In this document: one piece after another, positions 44,411-53,949 of the stretch | How positions within the stretch are numbered: position 1 is the stretch's first letter | Layout: each line of letters opens with the position of its first letter | Source: Halomonas sp. YLGW01 | GTDB lineage: Bacteria; Pseudomonadota; Gammaproteobacteria; Pseudomonadales; Halomonadaceae | Assembly (NCBI RefSeq): GCF_014840935.1 | Contig: NZ_CP062005.1 | Coordinates: 248,001 to 312,000, forward strand | Length of the DNA stretch: 64,000 nt | Reading direction: 5' to 3' | Notes under the pieces: generated by a model | The model's database searches: none | What the model was told of the DNA's origin: nothing | The model's input: only the letters and a program-made list of their open reading frames with translations | Made by a program: the position numbers and the translations under genes

Positions 44411-45735
44411 GCGATTACCTTGCGTTGATCATGTTTCCCGCCCTGATTGGGCTGATTGTGGCGGGGTTTCCCATCGCGTTCTCGATGATCGTGGTGGCGA
44501 CCCTCTTTGGCATCGCTCAGTTCGGAGATGCCGCAGCCTATCAATTGCTGACCAAGATAGAAGATACGGCGTCCAATTCCATCCTGGCTGCCGTGCCGCT
44601 GTTCATCTTCATGGGGGCAATGCTTGAGAACTCCGGTATTGCCGAGCGGCTGTTCGGGGCTATTCATCTATGGACACGTCGCTTGCCAGGCGGGCTCGGT
44701 GTGGGTGCGGTCATCATGGGGACCGTATTCGCGGCCGCCAGTGGTGTCGTCGGCGCCACCGAGGCCGTGATTGGCATGCTGGCGGTGCCGGTGATGCTCA
44801 AGCATCAGTATGACAAGTCGCTGATCTCGGGAACCATCTGTGCCAGCGGGTCCCTTGGTACGGCGATTCCACCGTCCATCACCGTGGTCGTTCTCGGTCC
44901 AGTGGCCGGTGTGTCTGTCGGCTCGCTGTTCAGTGGCTTGCTGTTCCCCGGCTTCCTGATGGCCGTGCTGTTCCTGCTCTACATCGTGATCATCGCGGCA
45001 CTGAAACCACAGTTGGCGCCGCGCTTCGATGATCATGAAACTCGCCCGGGCTGGGGGAAGATGCTCTGGGTCACCTTTAGCGCACTGCTTCCGACCATGG
45101 GGCTGATCATGGTGGTGTTGGGCACCATCCTGATGGGGGTGGCAACTCCCACAGAGGCCGCGGCCTGTGGTGCCCTGGGCTCGGTATTGCTGGCACTGGC
45201 ATACCGTAACCTGACGGCCTCCGTGCTTTGGCAAGCCGCGATCAGAACCCTCAATATCACCGCGATGATCCTGCTGATTGTCCTGGGCGGCAACATGTTT
45301 GCGGGGGTGTTTTTCGCGTCAGGAGGCATGGCGACGGTGCAGTCCATGCTGATGGATACGGGCATGAGTCCCTGGTTCATTCTCGGCACCATCCTGCTGA
45401 TCGCCTTCCTGGCGGGATTCGTTCTCGACATGATCTCCGTCGTGCTGATCGTCATTCCTGTCGCGATGCCGATCGTGGGGACCCTGGGCTTCGATGAGAT
45501 CTGGTTCTGTGTGGCGTTCCTCGTGGTCATGCAAACCAGCTATCTGACGCCTCCTCTGGCGCCGTCGATTTTCTATCTGCGTGCCATTACGCCGCCCGAG
45601 GTGACGCTCAAGCATATGTACAAGGGAGTCATGCCGTTCATCGGTCTTCAGTTGATCGTGTTGGCCCTGGTGCTGGCGTTCCCTTCACTGGCGCTTTGGC
45701 TGCCGGATGCATTGAGTGGGCCATCATGGAAATAA
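44407..45735 (+). CDS. dctM: TRAP transporter large permease subunit
   Basis: 442 residues, about twelve helices; the Na+-driven transport subunit. Family motifs: LFIFMGAMLENSGIAERLF, ASGSLGTAIPPSITVVVLG, and C-terminal MQTSYLTPPLAPSIFYLRAI. The ATG at 44407 is coupled to the dctQ stop; an upstream in-frame start lies inside dctQ and is rejected. Confidence 0.94.
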   Translation: MSDYLALIMFPALIGLIVAGFPIAFSMIVVATLFGIAQFGDAAAYQLLTKIEDTASNSILAAVPLFIFMGAMLENSGIAERLFGAIHLWTRRLPGGLGVGAVIMGTVFAAASGVVGATEAVIGMLAVPVMLKHQYDKSLISGTICASGSLGTAIPPSITVVVLGPVAGVSVGSLFSGLLFPGFLMAVLFLLYIVIIAALKPQLAPRFDDHETRPGWGKMLWVTFSALLPTMGLIMVVLGTILMGVATPTEAAACGALGSVLLALAYRNLTASVLWQAAIRTLNITAMILLIVLGGNMFAGVFFASGGMATVQSMLMDTGMSPWFILGTILLIAFLAGFVLDMISVVLIVIPVAMPIVGTLGFDEIWFCVAFLVVMQTSYLTPPLAPSIFYLRAITPPEVTLKHMYKGVMPFIGLQLIVLALVLAFPSLALWLPDALSGPSWK

Positions 45736-45768
45736 CCGTCTTTGGCATCGATAAAGGAGTAAGTCCGA

Positions 45769-46809
45769 GTGAGTGATGTAACCCTCGGTGGCCCGGAAGC
45801 CAGTGTGACCCTGATGAGGGAGGAGCTCGTCTCCCTCTGTCACCGGGTGCTTAAACGATATGGTTTCAGTGAGCCTCATGTCGAGGCGGTGAGTGATGCC
45901 CTGGTGGCGGCAGAAATGGACGGCAGTCGCTCTCATGGCCTTTACCGACTGCTGGGCTTCGTCGACACGCTCAATAATGGCGGTGTGGTACCAGATGCCG
46001 AACCGGCAGTAGAAGATACGGCGGCATCGGTGGTTAAGGTGGACGCCAAGGGGGGCTTTTCCCCCTATGCCTTTCGACAGGGTGTGCCGGGTCTGGTCAG
46101 TAAGGCGAAGGCCTCGGGTGTCGCGATTCTGGCGATCAATCACTGTGTCCATGGCACTGCGCTGTGGGTGGAAATCGAACGCCTGACGCGCGAGGGGTTG
46201 GTCGCCATTGCCTGCAACCCGACACAGTCGTACATGGCGCCTCACGGTGGTCGTGAGCCCTTGCTGGGCACGAACCCGATCGCTTTTGGCTGGCCACGCC
46301 TGAACGAAGATCCCTATGTCTTCGACTTCGCGACGAGCGCCATTGCCCGCGGTGATATCGAACTGTACCGGCGTCAGGGGAAAGACATTCCCCTAGGGTG
46401 GGGAGTGGATCGCGACGGAGTGCCGACACAGGACCCGGGGGAAGTGTTGGATCATGGCGCCATGCTGCCGTTCGGTGAGCATAAGGGGTCTGCGTTGGCC
46501 ATCATGATCGAGCTGATTGCCGGGCCCCTGATAGGCGACATGCTTAGTGTCGAGTCGAGCGAGCATGACCAGGGCCGGGGGAGTCTGCCGTATCACGGCG
46601 AGCTAATCATCGCCATGGATCCCGCGAGGATCGCCGGCGGCGATGCCCCAGGACACATGTTGCGCTCGGAACGCCTGTTCGAGCTGGTCCAGCAGCAGGG
46701 GGCGAGGCTGTCCTCCCAGCGCCGTTACAAGGCGCGACGCAGGCACCTCGAGCAGGGCGTCACCCTGTCCCGCTCCCTGTATGACGACATCCTGAACCTG
46801 GCGTCGTGA
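45769..46809 (+). CDS. Ldh2-family NAD(P)H-dependent reductase, DpkA-like
   Basis: 346 residues of the malate/L-lactate dehydrogenase type 2 family. SRSHGLYRLLGFVDTLNNG, GTNPIAFGWP, FDFATSAIARGDIE and LPFGEHKGSALAIMIE are conserved; the overall wording is closest to delta1-piperideine/pyrroline-2-carboxylate reductases (DpkA), but (R)-sulfolactate dehydrogenase (ComC) belongs to the same family. GTG start with AAAGGAG upstream. It is 33 bases after dctM, so the transported compound or its deaminated product is the likely substrate. Its 3' end is duplicated upstream of the TRAP block. Confidence 0.82.
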   Translation: MSDVTLGGPEASVTLMREELVSLCHRVLKRYGFSEPHVEAVSDALVAAEMDGSRSHGLYRLLGFVDTLNNGGVVPDAEPAVEDTAASVVKVDAKGGFSPYAFRQGVPGLVSKAKASGVAILAINHCVHGTALWVEIERLTREGLVAIACNPTQSYMAPHGGREPLLGTNPIAFGWPRLNEDPYVFDFATSAIARGDIELYRRQGKDIPLGWGVDRDGVPTQDPGEVLDHGAMLPFGEHKGSALAIMIELIAGPLIGDMLSVESSEHDQGRGSLPYHGELIIAMDPARIAGGDAPGHMLRSERLFELVQQQGARLSSQRRYKARRRHLEQGVTLSRSLYDDILNLAS

Positions 46810-46862
46810 GGCGCTCGCTTCGCCCGTGCAGTCCGGGTTGTGAAACCGGGTCTGAGGCATCG

Positions 46863-46891
46863 ACAACCGCTCCTTGGGAGCGGTTGTTTTT
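46863..46891 (+). terminator. Rho-independent terminator of the TRAP-reductase operon
   Basis: ACAACCGCTCC, loop TTG, GGAGCGGTTGT, then TTTTT. An 11-bp stem 53 bases after the stop. Confidence 0.92.
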
Positions 46892-47035
46892 CTGTCGCGC
46901 CGACGGAGCTACTGATCTTTGTCCGCATGCGGGATGATAGCGAGGGGTAACATCCCAGGACTGTCGTGGGGGAGCGGGAGAAGGGGCTGTAAGATACGGT
47001 CGGGACCCGTTGGGACCCCGGAGTCGAACCCAACG

Positions 47036-47075
47036 AAAAACGGCCACCGCTCTGATGAGCTAAGTGGCCGTTTTT
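47036..47075 (-). terminator. Terminator downstream of tRNA-Pro
   Basis: AAAAACGGCCAC and GTGGCCGTTTTT pair around an inner GCTC/GAGC stem. Eleven bases past the tRNA 3' end on the minus strand, with T-runs in both directions. Confidence 0.75.
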
Positions 47076-47086
47076 ACTGAATTCTT

Positions 47087-47163
47087 TGGTCGGAGTAGCA
47101 GGATTCGAACCTACGACCTCTGCCTCCCGAAGGCAGCGCTCTACCAAGCTGAGCTATACTCCG
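47087..47163 (-). tRNA. tRNA-Pro (anticodon CGG)
   Basis: 77 bases with encoded CCA. Acceptor CGGAGTA pairs with TACTCCG, D-arm GCTC/GAGC, anticodon stem CTGCC/GGCAG around loop TTCGGGA (anticodon CGG), T-arm with GTTCGAATC. All arms pair, and the discriminator is A. Confidence 0.95.
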
Positions 47164-47272
47164 ATGCGTGGGGCTTGCGACCCAACGGAGACGCATTATA
47201 CGGATCCGCTGGCAGGATGCAAGCCCTAACCGTTACTGGCTTTTTTCCGTGTTTCTCCAGCCTGCTCGCGGT

Positions 47273-48247
47273 TCAGGTCTGCCGATCCACCGCCAGCCGG
47301 GCGAGCTCGGCCATGGTGTCCCGGTAGGCGCTGGGCGGCAGCGCCTCGAGCTCGGCCAGGGCCTGGTCGGCCATGGCCACGGCGCGCTCGCGGGTGTAGT
47401 CCAGCGCGCCGGTGTCGCGAACGATGGTGAGCACCTCATCGAGATGATCGAGGCCGCCCTGGCGGATCGCCTTGCGGATCAGCTTGGCCTGCTCGGGGGT
47501 GCCCTTGGCCATGGCCTGGATCAGCGGAAGGGTCGGCTTGCCCTCGGCCAGGTCGTCACCGACGTTCTTGCCCATCGCCTCGGCATTGCCCTGGTAGTCG
47601 AGCAGGTCGTCGACCAGCTGGAAGGCGAGACCCAGGTAGCGGCCGAAGCGCTGCAGCGCGGCTTCCTGCTCGGCGGTGGCGCCGGCGAGAATCGCGCCGC
47701 TGTGGCTGGCGGCCTCGAACAGCATCGCGGTCTTGCCCTGGATGGTCTCGAAGTAGGCGGCCTCGTCGATATCCGGGTTGCCGATGTTGGTCAGCTGCAG
47801 CACCTCGCCCTCGGCGATGGTGCAGGTGGCGCCGGAGAGCACCTCCATGACCCGCATCGAGCCGACCTCGACCATCATCTGGAAGGAGCGGGAATAGAGG
47901 AAATCGCCGACCAGTACCGAGGGGGCGTTGCCCCAGGCATCGTTGGCGGTGGCCTTGCCGCGGCGCAGGTGCGATTCGTCGACCACGTCGTCATGCAGCA
48001 GGGTCGAGGTGTGCATGAACTCGATCAGCGTCGCCAGGGTGATATGGCGGTCGCCGTCGTAGTCGAGTGAGCGGGCGGCCAGCAGCACCAGCAGCGGGCG
48101 CAGCCGTTTGCCGCCGCTTTCGATGATGTAGTTGCCGATGGTTTCGACGAGCGGGACCCGAGAGGTCAGCTGGGCCAGGATGGTGCGGTTGACGGCGGCG
48201 AAGTCCTCGGCCACCGCCGCATGGATAGGCGACGCTGTAGGCTGCAT
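47273..48247 (-). CDS. ispB: Octaprenyl (polyprenyl) diphosphate synthase
   Basis: 324-residue trans-prenyltransferase that builds the ubiquinone side chain. First Asp-rich motif LLHDDVVDE, second QLVDDLLDYQG, with GGKRLRPLLVLL upstream. The small residues before the first motif allow a long product; chain length is inferred (C40 or C45). It diverges from rplU-rpmA, as in E. coli and Pseudomonas. Confidence 0.95.
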   Translation of the reverse strand: MQPTASPIHAAVAEDFAAVNRTILAQLTSRVPLVETIGNYIIESGGKRLRPLLVLLAARSLDYDGDRHITLATLIEFMHTSTLLHDDVVDESHLRRGKATANDAWGNAPSVLVGDFLYSRSFQMMVEVGSMRVMEVLSGATCTIAEGEVLQLTNIGNPDIDEAAYFETIQGKTAMLFEAASHSGAILAGATAEQEAALQRFGRYLGLAFQLVDDLLDYQGNAEAMGKNVGDDLAEGKPTLPLIQAMAKGTPEQAKLIRKAIRQGGLDHLDEVLTIVRDTGALDYTRERAVAMADQALAELEALPPSAYRDTMAELARLAVDRQT

Positions 48248-48377
48248 GGGCTAGCTGCTTGTAAATAGGTGGGAGCCGGTTCTCATGGGCGCTGCCGGCC
48301 TTTAAGGATGGCGCTTATGCTATGGGCCCCCCGAGGGGGCGTCAAGCGAGGCACGGCGCGGGATAAGGGGGCTTGAC

Positions 48378-48406
48378 TTGCCTGGCGCGTGCCAGGCGAT
48401 TATACT
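48378..48406 (+). promoter_or_regulatory. Promoter of rplU-rpmA
   Basis: TTGCCT at 48378-48383, 17-base spacer, TATACT at 48401-48406. The spacer carries the inverted repeat CCTGGC/GCCAGG. The leader to 48513 is about 105 bases. Confidence 0.6.
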
Positions 48407-48513
48407 CCCGCACCCGACTCATCATGCTCCCTGTCAGATGGCTGCCAAAAGGGGCGCCACTCGCCGCAGGCCGATGAAGAGCTCAACCCGATGAGTGTTT
48501 GGAGACATACGCT

Positions 48514-48825
48514 ATGTACGCAGTTATCAAGAGCGGTGGCAAGCAGTACCGCGTTCAGGAAGGCCAGACCCTGAAGCTCGAGAAGCTGGAAGTGGCCACC
48601 GGCGAAAGCCTGCAGTTTGACGAAGTGCTGATGGTCGCCGACGGCGACGACGTCAAGGTTGGCGCACCGCTGGTCGAAGGCGCCAAAGTGGCCGCCGAGG
48701 TCGTCTCTCATGGCCGTGGCGACAAGGTGTCGATCATCAAGTTCCGTCGCCGCAAGCACTCCATGAAGCGTCAGGGCCACCGTCAGTGGTTCACCGAAGT
48801 CAAGATCACCGGTATCTCTGCCTAA
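48514..48825 (+). CDS. rplU: 50S ribosomal protein L21
   Basis: 103 residues, same length as E. coli L21. Starts [18 protein letters not shown] and ends [12 protein letters not shown]. Binds 23S rRNA. GGAGA precedes the ATG; an in-frame ATG five codons upstream is too close to it. Co-transcribed with rpmA 33 bases on. Confidence 0.98.
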   Translation: MYAVIKSGGKQYRVQEGQTLKLEKLEVATGESLQFDEVLMVADGDDVKVGAPLVEGAKVAAEVVSHGRGDKVSIIKFRRRKHSMKRQGHRQWFTEVKITGISA

Positions 48826-48858
48826 GGGCAGCGGTTCCCCTCACAGGAGGTTTTCGCA

Positions 48859-49116
48859 ATGGCACATAAGAAGGCGGCGGGCTCTACCCGCAACGGTCGC
48901 GATTCCGAATCCAAGCGTCTTGGTGTGAAACTGTTCGGCGGTCAGGCCGTCGCTCCGGGCAACATCATCGTGCGTCAGCGTGGCACCAAGTTCCACGCCG
49001 GCACCGGCGTTGGCATCGGCAAGGATCACACCCTGTTCGCTCTGGACGAAGGCGTGGTCAAGTTCGAGACCAAGGGCCCGAAGAGCCGCAAGTTCGTGAC
49101 TGTCGTCTCTGCCTGA
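48859..49116 (+). CDS. rpmA: 50S ribosomal protein L27
   Basis: 85 residues, starting [20 protein letters not shown], whose N-terminal arm reaches the peptidyl transferase centre. GGAGG ribosome-binding site. Followed by a strong terminator. Confidence 0.98.
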   Translation: MAHKKAAGSTRNGRDSESKRLGVKLFGGQAVAPGNIIVRQRGTKFHAGTGVGIGKDHTLFALDEGVVKFETKGPKSRKFVTVVSA

Positions 49117-49137
49117 GACGCCGCGAACCTGCAGTGA

Positions 49138-49165
49138 AAAAGGCCCCGCCCCGGCGGGGCCTTTT
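49138..49165 (+). terminator. Terminator after rpmA
   Basis: AAAAGGCCCCGCC, loop CC, GGCGGGGCCTTTT: a 13-bp stem with terminal T-run, 21 bases after the rpmA stop. Confidence 0.9.
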
Positions 49166-49203
49166 CGTATCATGACGGTAATACCCCGTCAGGAGAGTGA
49201 TAG

Positions 49204-50394
49204 ATGCAGTTCCTCGACGAAGCCTCGATCATCGTTGAAGCCGGCAATGGCGGCAACGGCTGCCTGAGCTTCCGGCGCGAGAAGTACGTGCCCAAGGGTG
49301 GCCCGGATGGCGGCGATGGCGGCCATGGCGGTTGTGTCTACCTGATCGGTGACGACGCCCTCAACACGCTGATCGACTTCAAGTATCAGCGCTTCTACAA
49401 GGCGCCGAACGGTCGGCCCGGTCAGGGGCGGCAGATGAGCGGCCGCGCCGGCGAGGACCTGCACGTCAAGGTGCCGGTGGGGACCACGGTGATCGACGAG
49501 GACACCCTCGAGGTGATCGCCGACGTCACCGAGATCGGCCAGGTGGTGCTGGTCGCCCAGGGCGGCCGCCGGGGGCTTGGCAACATCCACTTCAAGTCCT
49601 CGACCAACCGGGCACCGCGGCGCACCACGCCGGGCACTGAAGGCGAGCGTCGCAACCTGCGCTTCGAGATGAAGGTGATGGCGGATGTCGGCCTGCTGGG
49701 CATGCCCAATGCCGGCAAGTCGACCCTGATCCGTGCCGTCTCGGCAGCCAAGCCCAAGGTCGCCAACTACCCGTTCACGACCCTGGTGCCGAACCTCGGG
49801 GTCGTGAAGCTCGGGCAGCACCAGCACTTCGTGATGGCCGACGTGCCGGGGTTGATCGAGGGCGCCTCCGACGGCGCCGGCCTCGGCCTGCGCTTCCTCA
49901 AGCACCTGACCCGTACCCGGCTGCTGCTGCACGTGGTCGATGTGGCCCCCTTCGATGAGACCGATCCGGTGGAATCCGCCGAGGCGATCGTGCATGAGCT
50001 TAAGACCTTCTCCCAGGCGCTGTCCGAGCGGCCGCGCTGGCTGGTGCTCAACAAGCTCGATCTGCTACCCGAAGACGAGCGCGAGGCGGTGGCCGACAAG
50101 ATCGTCGAACGCCTCGGCTGGCAGGGCCCGGTGTTCCGCGTCTCGGCGATCTCCGGCGAGGGTTGTGATGCCCTGGTGCAGGCGGTCTATCGCTGGCTCA
50201 CCGAGCAGCGCCGCCTCGAGAATGAGGACGAGGCCGTCGCCGAGCAGGAGCGCGAGATGCGCGAACGCATGGAGCGCGAGGCCGTGGCCCGTACCGAGGC
50301 GCGGCTGGGTCGCAAGCGCAAGCCCATCGGCGACGACGATGATGATGATTTCGACGACGATGATTACGATGTCGAGGTCGAATACGCGCCCTGA
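49204..50394 (+). CDS. obgE: Obg/CgtA GTPase
   Basis: 396-residue ribosome-associated GTPase for 50S maturation and stress control. Glycine-rich Obg domain (about 1-158, [20 protein letters not shown]), then G motifs [14 protein letters not shown] and NKLDLL. The C-terminus is very acidic ([17 protein letters not shown]), typical of gamma-proteobacterial Obg. Confidence 0.97.
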   Translation: MQFLDEASIIVEAGNGGNGCLSFRREKYVPKGGPDGGDGGHGGCVYLIGDDALNTLIDFKYQRFYKAPNGRPGQGRQMSGRAGEDLHVKVPVGTTVIDEDTLEVIADVTEIGQVVLVAQGGRRGLGNIHFKSSTNRAPRRTTPGTEGERRNLRFEMKVMADVGLLGMPNAGKSTLIRAVSAAKPKVANYPFTTLVPNLGVVKLGQHQHFVMADVPGLIEGASDGAGLGLRFLKHLTRTRLLLHVVDVAPFDETDPVESAEAIVHELKTFSQALSERPRWLVLNKLDLLPEDEREAVADKIVERLGWQGPVFRVSAISGEGCDALVQAVYRWLTEQRRLENEDEAVAEQEREMRERMEREAVARTEARLGRKRKPIGDDDDDDFDDDDYDVEVEYAP

Positions 50395-50453
50395 CGGTTG
50401 GGGGTGAGCTAGGCGATGGCGGATCGGGCTAAGTCGGACTGGGAGAGCAGGGA

Positions 50454-51593
50454 ATGACGGGCAGTGAGCAGGCGCCGGGGCGGGATGCCCTGGCCGGTGC
50501 GCGGCGGGTGGTGGTGAAGATCGGCAGCGCCCTTCTGACCAACGACGGTCGCGGCCTCGACGAGTCGGCGATCGGCGGTTGGGTCGATCAGATCGCCGAG
50601 CTGCACCGCCGGGGCATCGAGGTGGTGCTGGTGTCCTCCGGGGCCGTGGCCGCCGGCATGGTACGTCTGGGCTGGCAGTCGCGGCCCGGCGCCGTGCATG
50701 CCCTGCAGGCCGCCGCCGCGGTGGGGCAGAACGTGCTGACCGAGTGCTATGAAGGCCATTTCGGTCGCCATGACGTCCTGACCGCGCAGATCCTGCTAAC
50801 CCACGATGATCTCTCCAACCGCAAGCGCTACCTGAATGCCCGCTCGGCGCTGCGCACCCTGGTGGAGCTCAGGGTGGTGCCGGTGATCAACGAGAACGAC
50901 ACCGTTGTCACCGACGAGATCCGCTTCGGCGACAATGACACCCTGGGAGCGCTGGTCGCCAACCTGCTCGAGGCCGATGCGCTGATCATCCTCACCGATC
51001 AGGAGGGGCTCTTCGACGCCGACCCGCGCCATCACCCGCAGGCGAGCCTGATTCCCGAGGCCCGCGCCGACGATGCACGCCTGACGGCTATGGCCGGCGG
51101 CGGCGGGGCACTGGGGCGTGGCGGCATGACCACCAAGGTGCGGGCGGCGCGCCTGGCGGCCCGTTCCGGGGCAGTCACCGCCATCGCCAGTGGTCGCCAG
51201 CCCGAGGTGCTGACGCGCCTGATCGAAGGGGAGCGACTGGGCACCCTGCTGCGTCCCGAGCAGGCGCCGATCGCCGCCCGCAAGCGCTGGCTGGCGGGGC
51301 AGCTGCAGGTGCGCGGCCGCCTGACCCTGGACGCCGGGGCGGTGACGGTGCTGCGCGAGCGAGGCTCGAGCCTCCTGCCGGTCGGGGTCAAGGCGCTCAG
51401 CGGCGACTTCGTGCGCGGCGACATGGTGGAATGCGTCGACGAGCAGGGCGCGCGCATCGCCAAGGGCCTGATCAACTATGGCGCCGAGGAGGCCGCGCGC
51501 ATTCTCGGCAAGCCCAGCCACCAGATCGAGGGCCTGCTTGGCTATATGGAAGCCCCCGAGTTGATCCATCGCGACAACCTGGTGGTGCTCTGA
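50454..51593 (+). CDS. proB: Glutamate 5-kinase
   Basis: 379 residues; phosphorylates glutamate in the first step of proline synthesis. Amino-acid-kinase domain ([45 protein letters not shown]) and C-terminal PUA domain from about 280. Proline is an osmolyte in halophiles, but no osmotic control element is visible. It lies 59 bases after obgE, probably in one transcript. Confidence 0.96.
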   Translation: MTGSEQAPGRDALAGARRVVVKIGSALLTNDGRGLDESAIGGWVDQIAELHRRGIEVVLVSSGAVAAGMVRLGWQSRPGAVHALQAAAAVGQNVLTECYEGHFGRHDVLTAQILLTHDDLSNRKRYLNARSALRTLVELRVVPVINENDTVVTDEIRFGDNDTLGALVANLLEADALIILTDQEGLFDADPRHHPQASLIPEARADDARLTAMAGGGGALGRGGMTTKVRAARLAARSGAVTAIASGRQPEVLTRLIEGERLGTLLRPEQAPIAARKRWLAGQLQVRGRLTLDAGAVTVLRERGSSLLPVGVKALSGDFVRGDMVECVDEQGARIAKGLINYGAEEAARILGKPSHQIEGLLGYMEAPELIHRDNLVVL

Positions 51594-51785
51594 GGCGTCA
51601 GGCCCAGACGCGACGGGGCCTGTAGCAAGGGCAGGGTTGGCATGCTAGACTATGCCATCCTCTCAGACATGGCCCGTTTACTTTCACGGCCAAACCGGTT
51701 GGGAATCCTGTGCTTTTCCCAGCAAGGTCAAACATTTATACAGCGTTGCCGGCGAAACCGGTAATGATTCTCCAAGGAGATAACG

Positions 51786-52052
51786 GTGGCAAACTCTAAG
51801 CAAGCTCGTAAGCGCGCCCGTCAGGCAGAAGCTCGTCGCGTCCTCAAGGCCGGTCAGCGTTCCATGGTGCGCACCTACATCAAGCGCGTCATCAAGGCCA
51901 TCAACGGCGGCGACCACGGCCAGGCCATGACCGAGTTCAAGGCGGCTCAGCCGGTCATCGACCGCATCGCCGACAAGGACGCGCTGTCCAAGAAGAAGGC
52001 CGCTCGCATCAAGAGCCGCCTGAACAAGCGGATTAAGGCGCTGGCTGCGTAA
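51786..52052 (+). CDS. rpsT: 30S ribosomal protein S20
   Basis: 88 residues, Lys/Arg-rich helical bundle (MANSKQARKRARQAEARR). The start codon is GTG with AAGGAG upstream; E. coli rpsT also uses a non-ATG start, which matters for its translational autoregulation. The 192-base leader region includes TTTATAC near 51735 as a possible -10. Confidence 0.98.
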   Translation: MANSKQARKRARQAEARRVLKAGQRSMVRTYIKRVIKAINGGDHGQAMTEFKAAQPVIDRIADKDALSKKKAARIKSRLNKRIKALAA

Positions 52053-52117
52053 GCCGGACGCTGACCTAGGGAATTGGCCCGCGCGCCTCGCGCGCTCAAG
52101 GCACATTGCCCCCAGGG

Positions 52118-52147
52118 AAAAAACCGGCTTCGGCCGGTTTTTTTGTG
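52118..52147 (+). terminator. Terminator after rpsT
   Basis: AAAAAACCGGC, loop TTCG, GCCGGTTTTTTT. Textbook hairpin plus T-run 65 bases after the stop. Confidence 0.93.
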
Positions 52148-52260
52148 GCTGAACTCTTTCTGTTGTTTATCTTGTCGCCGTGCATCGGTGCCGCCCGACG
52201 GCCCGAGCGACATGGACGCCCGTGACGTGGGCACAGGAATACTTGAAGGGACGATCGCGC

Positions 52261-53850
52261 GTGGCTCAGCAAGACCCCTCGACATCCTCGGCGACGGCCG
52301 CTCAGCCCGTCGCCCGCACCGGCCTGCTGCGCTCGGGGCTGGTGGTCGGTGCCATGACCATGCTCTCGCGGGTGCTGGGGCTGGTGCGTGACGTGGTCAT
52401 CGCCGCCCTGCTGGGTGCCGGCAGCGGGGCCGATGCCTTCTTCGTGGCCTTCAAGATCCCCAACTTCCTGCGCCGGCTGTTCGCCGAGGGTGCCTTCAAC
52501 CAGGCCTTCGTGCCGGTACTCTCGGAGTACGCCACCCGGCGCAGCCGCGAGGAGGTGCGCGAGCTGCTCGATGCGGTGGCCGGCAGCCTGACGGTGGTGC
52601 TGGCGCTGATCACCGCTCTCGCGATGCTCGCGGCGCCCTGGCTGGTGTGGGTGTTCGCCCCGGGTTTCGGCCGCGATCCGTCCAAGCTGGCCATGACCGC
52701 CGACATGCTGCGGCTGACCTTTCCCTATCTGCTGCTGATCTCGCTGACCGCCTTCTCGGGCAGCGTGCTCAATACCTGGAACCGCTTCGCGGTGCCGGCC
52801 TTCACCCCGGTGCTGCTCAACCTGTCGCTGATCGGTGCGGCGCTGCTGCTCACTCCGCTGATGGAGGCCCCGGCCATGGCGCTGGCCTGGGGCGTGCTGA
52901 TCGCCGGCGTCGCCCAGCTCGCCTTCCAGGCACCTTTCCTTGCGCGGTTGGGGCTGCTGCCCAAGCCCTGGCCCTCGTTCGCCCACGAGGGCGTGCGGCG
53001 AATCCTCAGGCTGATGGCGCCGGCGCTGTTCGGCGTCTCGGTGTCCCAGATCAACCTCTTGCTGGACACCGTGCTGGCCTCGCTGCTGGCTGCCGGAAGC
53101 GTGTCCTGGCTGTACTACTCCGATCGCCTGGTCGAACTGCCGCTCGGCGTGTTCGGCATCGCCATCGGCACGGTGATCCTGCCGGCGCTCTCCAAGCGCC
53201 ACGCCGAGCAGTCCGCCGAGCACTTCGCGAAGATGCTCGACTGGGCGCTGCGCGCGGTGCTGCTGCTGGGGATGCCGGCGGCGCTGGCGCTGGCCGTGCT
53301 GGCCGAGCCGCTGTTGATCACCCTGTTTCATTATGGCGCCATGACCGATCACGACATCGCCATGGCGGCCATGAGCCTGAGGGCCTATGCCCTGGGCCTG
53401 GTGGCCTTCATGCTGATCAAGGTGCTGGCGCCTGGCTACTTTGCGCGCCAGGACACCAGGACGCCGGTCAAGATCGGCATCATCGCCATGGTCGCCAACA
53501 TGGCCTTCAACCTGCTGCTGATCTGGCCGCTGGCGCATGCCGGCCTGGCGCTCGCCACCGCGCTCTCGGCCTTCCTCAATGCCGGCCTGCTGGCTCGGGG
53601 GCTGCGTCGTGAGGGCGTGCTGGTGTTCCAGCCCGGCTGGGGGCGCTACGCGTTGCAGCTGGGCGGCGGCTGCGCGGTGATGGGGCTCGGTTTGTATCTG
53701 CTGGCCCCTGACTGGCAGGCCTGGCTCGGCTGGGGCCTGTGGCCGCGGGTGCTGACCCTGGCCGGACTGGTCGCCGGCGGGGCCCTGGCCTATTTCGCCT
53801 GGCTGGCCGCGCTGGGCGTCCGGCTTCGGCACTTTCGGTTGAATGGCTAG
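52261..53850 (+). CDS. murJ: Lipid II flippase MurJ
   Basis: 529 residues, fourteen helices; translocates lipid II for peptidoglycan synthesis. Family motifs ALLGAGSGADAFFVAFKIPN, RRLFAEGAFNQAFVPVL and PGYFARQDTRTPVKIG. The GTG at 52261 with AAGGGA upstream is preferred; a longer in-frame start at 52180 would lie close to the rpsT terminator. Same neighbourhood as in Pseudomonas (rpsT-murJ-ribF). Confidence 0.95.
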   Translation: MAQQDPSTSSATAAQPVARTGLLRSGLVVGAMTMLSRVLGLVRDVVIAALLGAGSGADAFFVAFKIPNFLRRLFAEGAFNQAFVPVLSEYATRRSREEVRELLDAVAGSLTVVLALITALAMLAAPWLVWVFAPGFGRDPSKLAMTADMLRLTFPYLLLISLTAFSGSVLNTWNRFAVPAFTPVLLNLSLIGAALLLTPLMEAPAMALAWGVLIAGVAQLAFQAPFLARLGLLPKPWPSFAHEGVRRILRLMAPALFGVSVSQINLLLDTVLASLLAAGSVSWLYYSDRLVELPLGVFGIAIGTVILPALSKRHAEQSAEHFAKMLDWALRAVLLLGMPAALALAVLAEPLLITLFHYGAMTDHDIAMAAMSLRAYALGLVAFMLIKVLAPGYFARQDTRTPVKIGIIAMVANMAFNLLLIWPLAHAGLALATALSAFLNAGLLARGLRREGVLVFQPGWGRYALQLGGGCAVMGLGLYLLAPDWQAWLGWGLWPRVLTLAGLVAGGALAYFAWLAALGVRLRHFRLNG

Positions 53851-53949
53851 CGGTTGAATCGGGTGGCGACCGGTCGCCAGCCGGCATGGATAGGCGCCGG
53901 ACGGCCGGGCCGTTATAATCGATCCCTTTACTTGGCGCGCGAGACACGC

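Noticed and set aside
36644-47163. Integrated phage or integrative element at tRNA-Pro
   Set aside because: No integrase, transposase or attachment-site duplicate of the tRNA 3' end was found; only tRNA-like fragments and the Ldh2 3'-end duplication are visible.
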